Below are positions 34,040 through 43,860 of a stretch of DNA of 64,000 nucleotides, one piece after another. A program made the position numbers and the translations under genes. Source of the stretch: Massospora cicadina (taxonomy: Eukaryota > Entomophthoromycota > Entomophthoromycetes > Entomophthorales > Entomophthoraceae); the NCBI GenBank assembly GCA_022478985.1, contig JAKSZP010017400.1:1-64000 (forward strand). Reading direction: 5' to 3'. A model generated the notes under the pieces. It ran no database searches and was not told the origin of the DNA. It saw only the letters and a list, made by a program, of their open reading frames with translations. The first letter of the stretch is position 1. The number at the start of each line of letters is the position of its first letter.

Positions 34040-35460
34040 CATGGCGCATCAGGCTTGCATTAATGAGGATCTTCACAACATGCTACACCAGTCAAATATG
34101 TAGAACTCAAACTTTCCTTGGACGCCATGCTAAAAGGCAAGATGAGCTTCTTCAGGAGGTTTTCAGTGATAAGCTGCCTTTGTTCAAATGTGATGGAAAT
34201 ATTAATGGGTTATTTGAACTATTTGATTTTGCAATGAAATGAGCCTCATACTGGCGGAAAGTGAAACTTTCAATATCCACCTTGGATGTTGGAAGTGCCG
34301 ACCAAGTCACCTGCTATCTTCCAAATAGTTTTGTTACATACTAAAAAGTGAAGGGTACTGTGCTGCGGTTGTTTGGGGTACCGCAAAGATGTCACAGTGG
34401 AAGGCTGAGTTCTTGACCATTGAGTTTCAGCATAATAAGACCCTCATCACATTTGCTGATTGATTTATGGCGGAAGCCTATGTGTTAATTGGGGCTGGGA
34501 TTTTATTCAAATCTGACATTTGCATTGTGATGACCTCCACAGTGAAGTCATACCGTGAGCTGTACAACATCATGACCCCAATGTTGGATGATGATGTACC
34601 CCTGCTCAAAATTGTTTAGTTTTTGTGCCATCTAGCCATAACCTTCCCTCCACCCAATACAGAGTGGAACCCTTCCGCCACCATCGATGGACCATCTTAT
34701 TTGGGGAAATTCGCCTGTCTGGTTCAGATTCTGCTGAGATACCCCCAGCAGTTCAACGTCCACCACATACCTGATTATCATCAACGGCTCAACTACTGGT
34801 ATGGGCCTAATTACGCTGACCATCAGCAGTCATCCTATTGACCTGGCCCTGTTTGTGCCAATCACCTCCTGTCCAACTTCCTGATTGGGAAAACTTACAA
34901 TAATCAAGGACGCAGGCCCTACAGGGTAAATTTTCTTTAATGTGGTTGCCCTGAGCACCTGGCATGAGGTTGCCCAATTGACGGGCCCATTATGTACATC
35001 AGTTACAATGCTATCAAGGAAAAGTCAGAGCGGAGTAGAGATGAGACTCTCTACCTCTGCTATACCAAATTCAAACGTCCCTTCTGAACCTACTAAAGTA
35101 TATGCAGCGGAAGTCCCCCAGTATGATGATACATTCCTATTTCAGCAGCCAGTTGAGGGATTAAATATACTAACACAAGCACAAGCAAAGGACACGGCGA
35201 ATGAAGGAACTATAGAGCCCTCAAAGCCTTACGCCTGTCAAATGTTTGAACAAAGTTATTCAGACAAACTGGAACCACTTGCAGATGTGCTTTCCCTGAG
35301 AGGAGTAGAAGTCGCCTTCCCCGCGGATGCTATTGTTAAAGGGTACCCTAAATTTGGTGAGGGTATTATGAGCTTCTTTGGAAAAAGCGATCCTTTGAAT
35401 ATCCATGTAGTAAACAGTCAACATTCATCTTACTTGAGTGTACCTACTATGACATTGTCA
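34040..35460 (+). pseudogene. Ty3/gypsy 2 gag remnant
   Basis: Capsid-like segments WKAEFLTIEFQHNKTLITFAD and YRELYNIMTPMLDDDVP (34385-34610) match the gag at 60780-61010. A decayed zinc-knuckle segment (CGCPEHLA) follows near 34940. The N-terminal coiled-coil part present in the relative at 60051 is largely missing or shifted here. The 34942-35463 open stretch of 173 codons has no recognised fold and probably covers the gag-protease linker. Confidence 0.7.
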
Positions 35461-38400
35461 TAGCAAAAAACCCAAGTTCGCATTATAATAGATATGGGTG
35501 CTCCATTTAACATAGTTTCCATTAAGTTGGTGGCGAAGTTGATATCAAAAACTGATGTGGAACATCCAATGGTGTATGGGACCGCTGGAGCAGAAAACAC
35601 AGTTTCTGAGGGAGCTTATAGTGTGCTCACCTTGTGGTTTATAACAATTGTTGTTGTAGCTTCAATGGTAGTGTTACCAAACAGCAATTATGACCTGTTA
35701 AATGAAATCACATTTATGTGACACTATGGTGCTGTTATTGATATGATATAGAGACCTTCGAAATTTTGGGGCAACGTAACCCAATTTTTTTTGCCTCCTG
35801 AAGAGTGGCAAAGGACTCGGTGCACATGGGATATATCAAACTTTCCTATAGTGGCTGGGTGATTCCGGTTTGCTACCCTTGACTTAAGAGCAAGACTTGA
35901 GCCATTCCCAGAAATAATATGAATATCAAGGGCTACTGCTCAGAGCTTCTGCCCTATATCCAGCCCCTCCAGACGCCAAGTAATAATAATCATTAAGTTA
36001 GAGGTGAAAGTGCCTTCTGGGTTTTATGGGGAGGCCATTGGGCCCTATCAGCAATCATGGCTTGAGCTCATGTAGCTCCAGGCATTATACTCCTGGGACA
36101 TGGGGAGATCAAGGTCTTGTAAGTGAATCTCCATATCAAACCAATGCGAATCTGCCAACACCAAATAGTGGTATATTTACATTTGACCCCAGGTGAGGAG
36201 TTCCTTTAGGTTCACAAGTTTGGGTCACTGGATGAATTTTGGTCTGCCTGTCAAATTTCAGCTCGGTGTAATGATGGTATTACCGCGTGAAAACTTAATG
36301 AGGTTATTGGAAAATCAGAAAGATTGGGATATTGCTTTATTTCAAAAATATAAGGAGATCTTTGCCATTGACAACCAAAATTTAGGGTGCACGTGGGGAA
36401 TTGTACATTGGCTGGACATGAGTTATTATCCCCCATCAGGTCCTAGCTGATCTGCAATTTAGAGCAGTGGAAGAAGTCATCATTGAGGAAATTGGTAAGC
36501 TGATGGAGCAAGGAATGCTTGAACTATCAAAGAGTCCATAGGCTTCACCCATCCTAGTTGTCAAAAATAAGGATTGTACCAAATGGGTAGTGATAGACTA
36601 CCGCAAGCTCAACATCATTACAAAAAAGGTCTCATACTCCTTGCTGAAAATCGATGATGCTTCATACCAGTTAGAATATTGTTACCTCTCAGCAATGGGT
36701 TTGATATCCAGCTATTTGCAGATTGAGTTAGCTGCGGCGGATAAAGAGAAATGCACCATTATCATGTTTAAAGAGCTTTTCAACCAACCCATAAGTTACA
36801 AGGTCTGTTTAATGCCCTGGCTACATTACATTGGGTGATGGAAACTATCCTTGGCAATCTGAAGCTATTGTGCATTCTTATATACCTTGATGATATCAAC
36901 ATATTTTACGCATGTTTTCTAAGCAACTTTTCCATTTGGAGGAGGTATTCTGCCAGTTGGTTAAGGCCAACTTAAAATAAAACCCAAGAAATGCCATTTT
37001 TTTCAAGGATCAGCTGGAGTACCTCGGGTTTGTGGTAGATGCAACAGGGCTGAGGCCCTAACCAGTCAAGATAGAGGCTATCTGTGTGATGACTTCACTA
37101 AAAAGTAAGTGTAATATACAAGTATTTTTAGGGATAGTCAGCTACTACCACCGCTTTGAACCTAACTTTAGTTGTATTGGTGGTCCGCTGTTTGAGTTAT
37201 TAAGGAAGGAAACTGTGTTTGAATTTATGAAACGTTGACAATGCTCCTTTTGATACACTTCTGATGGTGTTAAGCAGTGCGCCGGTGCTGCACTAGCCCA
37301 ATTTCAATAAAGAATTTATTATTCAGATGGATTCATCTCTTTCCACCGTTGAGGCGGTCCTATCCAAAAAGGCAATGAGGTGGAGGAGCACCTCGTTGCA
37401 TACTGCAGTAAGAGCTTGAACTTCCATGAGAAAAATTATACTGTGACTGAGTGAGATTGCTTAGCGGTGATCTACGCATATAAGCAATTTAGATTATAAT
37501 TGCATGGAGTGAAATTCAAAGTCATAATGGATCACGCTTCATTATGCTGGTTGCAGAATCTCAAGGAGCCTGAAGGTCAGCTAGACCGATGAACTCTCAA
37601 ACTGCAGGATTACAATTTCAAAATCCTTCACTGTCCTGGAGCCAAACACCAGAATGCAGATTGCTTATAGAGATTGCCCAAAGTTGCAGTTATGGCAGAT
37701 ATAAGTGACATAATGTTTGATAAGATGATCATCGGAAAGTATGACAATGAACTGCCTCAAGTCATCAAAGTATTAGATGGGATAAAGGCAAAATACGTTC
37801 CAGAAGAGCGGTAAGTTGTACAAGTGGATGGGAACACTAAGGTGAGTATCCTGAGGCCTTCCACCTGACCAAACATTATATTATGCGCATTCTGAGCAGT
37901 TGGACATGGTGGAGTATGCAAGACCCTGGAATTGTTTCACCCTCAGTACTACTTGGAAAGCATTTGATTTGGCATGCTCAAAAAATTTCCTGCTGCCACC
38001 AATGCCAAGTGGAAAGGCTGTTCCACCAGAAGACTTTCTACTGACTAGTGAAACCACATTTTGCTTGGTATATGGTTTCCCTGGATGTTGTTGGTCCTCT
38101 GCCAATGGGTGCTAACCGGTCTAAATACATTCTGGTGACGATTGACCACTTGACCAGGTTTAAAGCACAGACAATATGCAACCTGAGGGCGGTCACAGTG
38201 GCTAAGGCTGTGATCCAATGTATCTTTTAATGACACAGCTGTCCTCAGTTCATCCTTATTGATAACAGGACAACTTCACCTCTCACATTTTACTAAAGCT
38301 CAACGAATTGATGTTCATTCACAGAGTTCTGATGACCCCATATCACCTGAGTCCAATGGTATGGTTGAGTGAGTTAATGGAACTTTGGTCAACATACTTT

Positions 38401-38905
38401 GGAAGTTGGTAATGGACAGACCTTCTGATTGTAACTCTCTCCTTTCCACCGCCGTTTTTGCTTATAACATCAGCTACCATTATGCCATGGGTAAAAGCCC
38501 CTTTCAGTTTATATATGGATGACACCATGTTCTTCCAGCGCTGCTCTATGCCTGTGTAGAAGATATTGGAAGACTGGACCTCCAACGTTATTTGACTAAA
38601 CTAGCTGACACATTAATTAAGCTGAAAACTGAAGCGTGCTAATTCATCTTAGCTAAGAAGATAAAGAATCAGGCTTTTGACCAGGTACGGCATAGCAGGC
38701 TAGCACATTTCAAAGATGGGGATATAATTATATTCCATGATCAACATGGGTTTGGGTGAAAACATGAATTGGTTATTATTTGAATTGATCCATTTGAAGC
38801 TATTGAATAAATAGGTGCTGACGCCTATACCATCAAGGACCCCATGAGCGGTCAGATTACCAACTGAGTTCATTCAAAGTTCCTCTGGGCGTATAAGCAA
38901 TAGGA
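35461..38905 (+). pseudogene. Ty3/gypsy 2 pol (protease, RT, RNase H, integrase)
   Basis: The protease active site reads IIDMGAPFNIVS at 35488-35523, where Thr of DTG is replaced by Met. RT has VVIDYRKLNIITK at 36590 and YLDD in LIYLDDIN at about 36879-36902, both aspartates present. RNase H has VTE-stop-DCLAVIYAYKQF, where CGA became TGA, at 37441-37490, and DCL-stop-RLP at 37660-37680. Integrase has SLDVVGPLP, ILVTIDHLTRFKA (38075-38170) and SNGMVE-stop-VNG at 38350-38380. There is no chromodomain. All frames are broken. Confidence 0.83.
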
Positions 38906-38935
38906 GCCTTATTGTCCAGTCAAGGGGGTTAATTT

Positions 38936-39518
38936 TGTGATTCTAATATGACTGGATGATAAGCTCTATGTCATTAAGGTGGAATGGGTAGAATCTGCCA
39001 ATCATGATTATGAGTTAAAATTCTTTGAGTGTCTTAGAATGAGCTGATATTGGGTCGGAAAGGATATATTGGATCACTTCTGAATCAGGCAATAAGGTTA
39101 TGTTGACAAATGACAAATAATGAGATGTTGACATACGTTGAATATTGAGTGGATCGCCTTGAACAAGGGCGATTGTGAATCTAATAAATGGTGAACTCTG
39201 GTGGACCAATGAGAATAAGCGGAACAAATAGTCTAAATAAAGGGTCATTATTGATTGAGGTTGCTGAGATATCAGCAATAAGAGCAGATTGAAATGGGGA
39301 GGTTGTTAGTAGAAGAGAGTGAGCAGACCAGCAAGGATCCACTGAAATTATTAAATTAGTAAAGATGTGCCACTGGGGAAATTGCTTCATACCTATTAAA
39401 AGTTTATTCCATTGTTTTGTGGATTATGATCTTCATTTTGTTGGTCCTATTGCTCAGTGGGAATAATCCTGTGCAGAAACCCTAAGCATATCTTTGATAT
39501 ACCGCCAAAATTATAACA
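38936..39518 (+). repeat. 3' LTR of Ty3/gypsy 2
   Basis: Direct repeat of the 5' LTR, preceded by a purine tract at about 38921-38933 and followed by CTGTG and then Helitron sequence. Confidence 0.87.
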
Positions 39519-39523
39519 CTGTG

Positions 39524-40016
39524 CATACTCAAACAGTTTCCAGTCTTGCATCCCATTGCTCAGCTGCTTCTGAAGCTCATGATGCCTTTTTTGTGCTTGA
39601 GGTGCAGATCGACCAACTGCTTGTTGTTTGAGTGGCATAATTGATTTGAGAGCAAAAGTAACACTTTGTGACAACTATCACAAGTTCACTTGGAAAAAGC
39701 AAAGAAAAATGCGTATGATATCTAATATCTAATCAATACAGATGTACCAATAACAATTTACCAACTCTAAAGTTACCACACCAATCATATACAGTTATTT
39801 TCAATCAAAGCCACAGATTTAAATAAATGCACTCTTTCAATAACTTCAGTTCTTTTTAACCTATCATTATCAAATAAAGTGAAAACCTTTTCGTTGAGTA
39901 CCTGCTATCATTGTGTAAATTTTTATCACAATTGGATTAATGGTATAGTAATACATATGGGACAAACAAAGAAACAAAGAAATAGAGAAACAAAAATTCA
40001 CTTTTATATATATAGA
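39524..40016 (-). pseudogene. Helitron 5' end and first coding piece
   Basis: A short minus-strand piece (39674-39525: ALKSIMPLKQQA, RHHELQKQLSNG) is the only coding remnant here, placed by position at the start of the Helitron protein. From 39700 to 40016 the sequence is non-coding. The last 120 bases form the Helitron 5' end (minus strand TCTATATATATAAAAG, then TTTGTTTC repeats, then CCAATTGTGAT), homologous to the end at 43550. Confidence 0.7.
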
Positions 40017-40114
40017 TATTCTCTTTTCAGTAATATATGTCCCTCTTGTAAGCTTACCTTGAATAAACAGCTATGTAGATTTTTATTAAATTATTATAAA
40101 ATAAGAATAAATAA

Positions 40115-40241
40115 AGGGTGGTTAGCTGAGCGGAGTAAAACTGCTTCCACCCCAAGTGCAGGTTTTGAGTTCAAAACCTGTACTGGCTAGAAAACATTCT
40201 CAGTTTAGTATATTTGTCCCAAGGTTGACCCACCACAAATA
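40115..40241 (+). mobile_element. tRNA-headed SINE with 22-bp duplication
   Basis: The direct repeats at 40093-40114 and 40242-40263 are identical over 22 bp. The insert begins with a tRNA-like promoter: box A GTTAGCTGAGCGG and, 45 bases on, box B GAGTTCAAAAC within a GGTTTT/AAAACC hairpin. It continues CTGTACTGGCTAGAAAA ... TTTGTCCCAAGGTTGACCC and ends CACCACAAATA. The head resembles a class II tRNA (Leu/Ser-like 5' end), but it is not a functional tRNA. RNA polymerase III transcription and LINE-driven retroposition are inferred. Confidence 0.87.
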
Positions 40242-40794
40242 ATTATAAAATAAGAATAAATAATTCATTTTTAAAATTTGCTTTTTAAAGAGAGAAAGTA
40301 TTATAAAAGTTAAAAAATAAAAAGTAAAAAATATAAAATTAAAAATAAAAAACACAAATCAACCAAAAAAGTTGCACTAAAAAGTAAAAATAATTTCTTT
40401 GCCAAATAATTACTTTGAAAAATTTCTCATGTATGACTGCAAGAAAAGCAAGGCATGTGCATTTACATACAATCATATGTACAATCTACATTCATTTAAA
40501 TTATATATTGAATTGTAAGTATTTTTAGAGTGTTTCAAAATGATTATCAGAGTTTTAAGACTTTATAGTATTTATTACATCTAACTTACAATTATAAATA
40601 ATACAGCAAATGAAAGAGCAAATCAAACAGTTTTGTCTGTATACCTGTGTGCATGCGCTGTTTCCTGTGTCTGCTGTTAGAAAGCGCTAGTAACAAAGAT
40701 TGAGACTGGTGAATAGAAAGCTTTTTGTGTTTTATATTTTGCAAGGACTGAATCTGTTGTTACAGTGCAACGTGTATTCCATACTAAGTTCCAT

Positions 40795-41749
40795 TATGAT
40801 CCTCCAAGTGATAATAACATCTGTAGATGGTATCATCAGTTTGAAGACACCAGCTGTCTTTGCAAAGGGAAGAGTACATGATGACCAAGAGTGTCTGAAA
40901 AACTTGTTGAACTAGTGAGAGAGTCTTTCACGTGTAGCCCCAAGAAATCAGTTTGGAAGGCTAGTTGTGAATTAGCAATTCCAATGACATCTGTGTGGAG
41001 AGTTTTAAGGAGATGCTTACAACTATGTCCTTATCATTTGCAGTTGTTACAAGCTCTAAAGCCTATAGACTACAGTTTATGTGCCAACTTTACAAATGAT
41101 ATGTTGCTGCATGATGCTGAAGATTTTCTTGATTGTGTCATCTTCAGTGATGAATCAATATTTCACCTAAGTGGAACTGTGAACACACTAATGTACACAT
41201 CTGGGGGTCAGCAATTCCTCATGAGATGGTACAGTTGCAACAAGACTCCCCTAAATTGAATGTTTTTGTGCCATATCCCAGCAGAAAGTTTATGGGCCTT
41301 TCTTTTATGATGAAGCAACTGTAACAGGTGTTTCTTATTATGATGCGCTAGAACTATGGCTCTTTTCTCAATAGGAAGAAGCTGAACCAGAAAACTTTAT
41401 TTGGCAACAAGATGGTGCACCGCCTCACTGGCATAACTCAGTACACAATTGGTTAAATGACGTTGTTCCTGACTGCTGGATTGGCCACAAAGGGCCAGAT
41501 GACAGAGCTTGTTTTTCATGGCCTCCACATTCACCCAATCTGATGCCATGCAATCTTTACCTTTGGAGGTTCATAAAGGATAATATGTATGTGCCTCCAC
41601 TACCAGCTGACCTACCTGACTTAAGAAACATTATTGAAGAAGTTTTTGCAACAATTACTTCAGACACACTGATTAAGGTTTGGGAAGAACTTGTCTATCA
41701 ACTCAATGTGTGCCGTGTGACTAATGGTGCTCATATTAAACAATTTTAA
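40795..41749 (+). pseudogene. mariner-like transposase remnant
   Basis: An N-terminal helix-turn-helix part (RWYHQFEDTSCLCKGKST, then SVWKASCELAIPMTSVWRVLRR) is followed by the DDE core. The first Asp is in CVIFSDESIFHLSG (about 41137). The second is in FIWQQDGAPPHWH (41397-41435). The third should lie in the PCDF-type motif but reads MPCNLYLW (Asn codon 41552-41554). The C-terminus has VPPLPADLPDLRN and CRVTNGAHIKQF, then a stop. The third catalytic residue is lost and there are several frame breaks, so the protein is inactive. The motifs match the family common in arthropods. Confidence 0.88.
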
Positions 41750-41785
41750 GGAAAACTCTTTGAGTTGCTCTTTCATATGATGTAT

Positions 41786-41802
41786 CTTTTAGTACTAGAT
41801 GG
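41786..41802 (-). mobile_element. Ultra-short tailed insertion, 17 bp
   Basis: The insert CTTTTAGTACTAGATGG is flanked by a perfect 17-bp direct repeat TCTTTCATATGATGTAT (41769-41785 and 41803-41819). On the minus strand it reads CCATCTAGTACTAAAAG. The host is the mariner copy. Confidence 0.85.
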
Positions 41803-42299
41803 TCTTTCATATGATGTATTATTTTTAAATTTTAAGTTAAATGTCATAAAGACTACAAAGCCTTAAAATTCCAATATTCATTTTGAAACACCCTGCATAT
41901 GTATACATATAATATTATATATTTATAATATGTATATATGCTGTATATAAACTGTATATATCAACTTTTTATATATCTTTTTTACTTTGATTTCAACATT
42001 TTGCAAATATAATTCAACATTTTTCATTTCAATTTCAAATTTTTTAACAAATAAAGTATAACATTTTATTTTTAATCTTAACACAATCTTTGGTGATAGT
42101 TTTATTTTATTTTTCCTGCTGAAATAGTGCAAGCATATTATTACCCACTCTTTTTTCATATTTAAAAATATTTGTATATCCCTTATGTCAAATTATAATC
42201 TAACAAAAGAAACCACTGATGCTGAGTAATCAATGAGACTGCAGCTAGAACTAGATATGATTATTCACTAAAATAAAAATATTAAAATTAAATTATAAA

Positions 42300-42600
42300 A
42301 TACTCATTCATATACAAAATATTGAAATTAAAGTATAAAATGTTGAAATTGAATTATAATATTGAAATTGCAAATAAAGTTGAATTGAAGACCATCTAGT
42401 ACTAAAAAAAATAAAGTTGAATTGAAGAATTTTATTGAAATTAAAATATGAAATGTTGAAATCAATTAGCAAAATGTTGAAATTGAAATGTAAAATGTTA
42501 AAATCAATCTGCAAAATATTGAAATCAAATTGCAAAATGTTGGGATTGAAATGCATAACGTTGAAATTGAATTGCAAAATGTTGAATTCAAAGTAAAAGT
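42300..42600. repeat. 21-bp minisatellite in the palindrome
   Basis: Decayed 21-bp units of type TGTTGAAATTGAATTGCAAAA run from about 42300 to 42600. The minus-strand frame shows the period as a 7-residue repeat (NILQFDF, NILQIDF, NILHFNF). Inverted units of the same repeat occur at 41985-42060. A 19-bp tailed insertion splits one unit at 42391. Confidence 0.78.
42391..42409 (+). mobile_element. Ultra-short tailed insertion, 19 bp
   Basis: The insert ACCATCTAGTACTAAAAAA is flanked by a perfect 18-bp direct repeat AATAAAGTTGAATTGAAG (42373-42390 and 42410-42427). It is the clearest copy. The host is the 21-bp minisatellite. Confidence 0.88.
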
Positions 42601-42712
42601 AACATATATAGTATTACATATAGTATATATTATGTTATATACTATATTCTATATATTTAATATTATAAATATTAAATATACATTCATTTAAGATACATAT
42701 ATAATATAAATA

Positions 42713-42893
42713 CAGTAGGATCTCCAAATATAAACTTTTATTATTTCCAAAAAAATTTAATATATAGAAATTTTGATATACAGAAATCTGTTTCTTATTA
42801 TTTTTTATTGTAATAAAAATTCATGGGACTATGAAAATTTTGATAAATGGAGATTTTCAATACATAGAAGTTTAATAAAATAAAGTCCTACTG
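42713..42893. mobile_element. Tigger/pogo-like MITE, 181 bp
   Basis: Ends CAGTAGGA and TCCTACTG are inverted repeats flanked by TA (42711-42712 and 42894-42895). The subterminal halves are also partly complementary (ATATAGAAATTTTGATAT against AAATTTTGATAAATGG). No coding capacity. It interrupts the right arm of the palindrome, since the left arm lacks it. Confidence 0.78.
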
Positions 42894-43256
42894 TATTATA
42901 TATAAAGTATTACATATATTTACATACTTTGTATGATTGTACATATGATTGTATGTAAGTGCAAATGCCTTGCTTTTCTTGCAGTCATACATAAGAATTT
43001 GTATAAAATTGTTTATTTGACAAAGAATTTTTTTATTTTTAGTGCAATTTTTTTGGTTAAAATTTTTTTTTACATTATATTTTTTACTTCATATTTTTTA
43101 CCTTTTATATTATTTTCTATTTAAAAAAGGCAAGTTTTTTAAAAAATTTAATTTTTTGTATTTTGTTAAGATAAATTGGGTTTTTGATTCAAAGTTTTGA
43201 TTTAGATTAACTTCTAAAGAGACAAATGACCACTAACCACTTAACTAAACCATTTT

Positions 43257-43271
43257 TTTAGTACTAGATGG
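43257..43271 (-). mobile_element. Ultra-short tailed insertion, 15 bp
   Basis: The insert TTTAGTACTAGATGG is flanked by the perfect 16-bp direct repeat TTAACTAAACCATTTT (43241-43256 and 43272-43287). The minus strand reads CCATCTAGTACTAAA. The edge with the T-run is ambiguous by a few bases. Confidence 0.83.
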
Positions 43272-43299
43272 TTAACTAAACCATTTTAGAATATCAAAT

Positions 43300-43550
43300 C
43301 AACTAAATATCTAACTGCTCAGCCATAACATTATACCAATTACCATCAAAAAACATACAAGATTTTCACTTGTTACATGAAAACATTTTCTTCTACTATG
43401 GTAATAATAATTTTTAAAATTCAGAAACCTTTGTAGACATGCACCCAACAACTCACAAAAGTTTCATCACAATTGGATGAATGTATAGTAACATATATGG
43501 GACAATAGGAGAAACAAAGAAACAAACAAACGTTCATTTATATATATAGA
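43300..43550 (-). mobile_element. Second Helitron 5' end (partial or non-autonomous element)
   Basis: The minus strand from 43550 reads TCTATATATATAAATGAACG, then TTTGTTTC repeats, TTGTCCCATAT and ATCCAATTGTGATGAAA. This matches the first 110 bases of the Helitron that ends at 40016. The base before TC is A, as expected. I could not find its CTRR 3' end, and it carries no recognised coding sequence. It may be a non-autonomous copy or a truncated fragment. Confidence 0.65.
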
Positions 43551-43627
43551 TCTATCATAATTACTTGAAATAACTGTTTTTGTTTAGTTTCAGGTGAGCA
43601 ATTTGGTGAATTAATAGATAATATTGC

Positions 43628-43860
43628 CAATTTTCACCCACGTGCATAAATAGATTGAACCTATCAGAATCATTGATTTTGGATTTTTAATAATCAGCAA
43701 TTTTTACCCATTTGCTTAAATTGATTGAACTTAACAGGCTTGAAGGTTTTAGATTTGATAATAATTGTCAATTCACACCCACTCACCTAAATCAATTGAG
43801 TTTAACAGACTTGAAGGTTTCAGATGTCAGTCAGTCAGTCTGTCAGTCAGTCTTTCAGTG
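43628..43860. repeat. 70-bp tandem repeat (three units) plus TCAG microsatellite
   Basis: Units begin near 43628, 43698 and 43769, each opening CAATT-TCACCCA or similar and containing TAAAT-GATTGA-TTAACAG-CTTGAAGGTTT. The last unit grades into a (TCAG) run at about 43827-43858. No coding capacity. Confidence 0.78.

Larger units (their letters stand above)
33390..39518 (+). mobile_element. Ty3/gypsy LTR retrotransposon 2, full-length, inserted in the Helitron N-terminal region
   Basis: LTRs of about 585 bp (33390-33977 and 38936-39518) flank gag, protease, RT, RNase H and integrase remnants on the + strand. The flanks CAGTG (33385-33389) and CTGTG (39519-39523) look like a 5-bp duplication with one mismatch. 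The purine tract AAGGGGGTTAATT precedes the 3' LTR. Helitron coding sequence continues outside both ends. The coding part is riddled with stops. Its LTR, leader and proteins resemble those of the element at 59403, so both belong to one family. Confidence 0.88.
8960..40016 (-). mobile_element. Helitron with both termini, expanded by nested insertions
   Basis: The 5' terminus reads TCTATATATATAAAAG (minus strand, from 40016) and is preceded by A. The 3' terminus ends CTAG at 8960, preceded by a hairpin-forming segment and followed by T. This is the A|T insertion preference and TC...CTRR structure of Helitrons. Between them, on the minus strand, are Helitron N-terminal, rolling-circle Rep and Pif1-like helicase remnants in the expected order. 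Removing the Ty3/gypsy at 9531, the SINE at 24323, LINE-B at 26312 and the Ty3/gypsy at 33390, each with one copy of its duplication, leaves about 4.96 kb. That is a plausible autonomous Helitron length. Stops and shifts make it inactive. Confidence 0.88.
40528..41897 (+). mobile_element. mariner-like (Tc1/mariner superfamily) DNA transposon
   Basis: Terminal inverted repeats of about 50 bp (from GTGTTTCAAAATGA at about 40530 and its complement TCATTTTGAAACACCC ending near 41893) are flanked by TA (40526-40527 and 41898-41899). Between them is a decayed transposase. Length is 1.37 kb, typical of the superfamily. A 17-bp tailed insertion at 41786 entered later, between transposase and right repeat. 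Confidence 0.9.
40255..43165. repeat. Large imperfect palindrome (inverted repeat) interrupted by later insertions
   Basis: The left arm about 40255-40520 and right arm about 42905-43165 are inverted copies. For example GACTGCAAGAAAAGCAAGGC at 40436 is matched by its complement near 42968, and TTGCACTAAAAA at 40371 by its complement near 43040. A second inner pair is 41970-42060 against 42480-42600 (TACTTTGA-TTCAACATTTTGCAA and its complement). A mariner copy entered the left arm and a MITE the right arm. Without them the structure spans about 1.4 kb around an AT-rich centre. Confidence 0.72.

Noticed and set aside
40115..40190. Functional tRNA gene
   Set aside because: A and B boxes are present, but the sequence is bounded by a 22-bp duplication, has a non-tRNA tail and recurs at 24323. 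It is a SINE.
42308..42577. Repetitive protein of FNFNIL-type heptads on the minus strand
   Set aside because: The periodicity is a by-product of the 21-bp minisatellite. There is no start context, and it reads across a 19-bp insertion.
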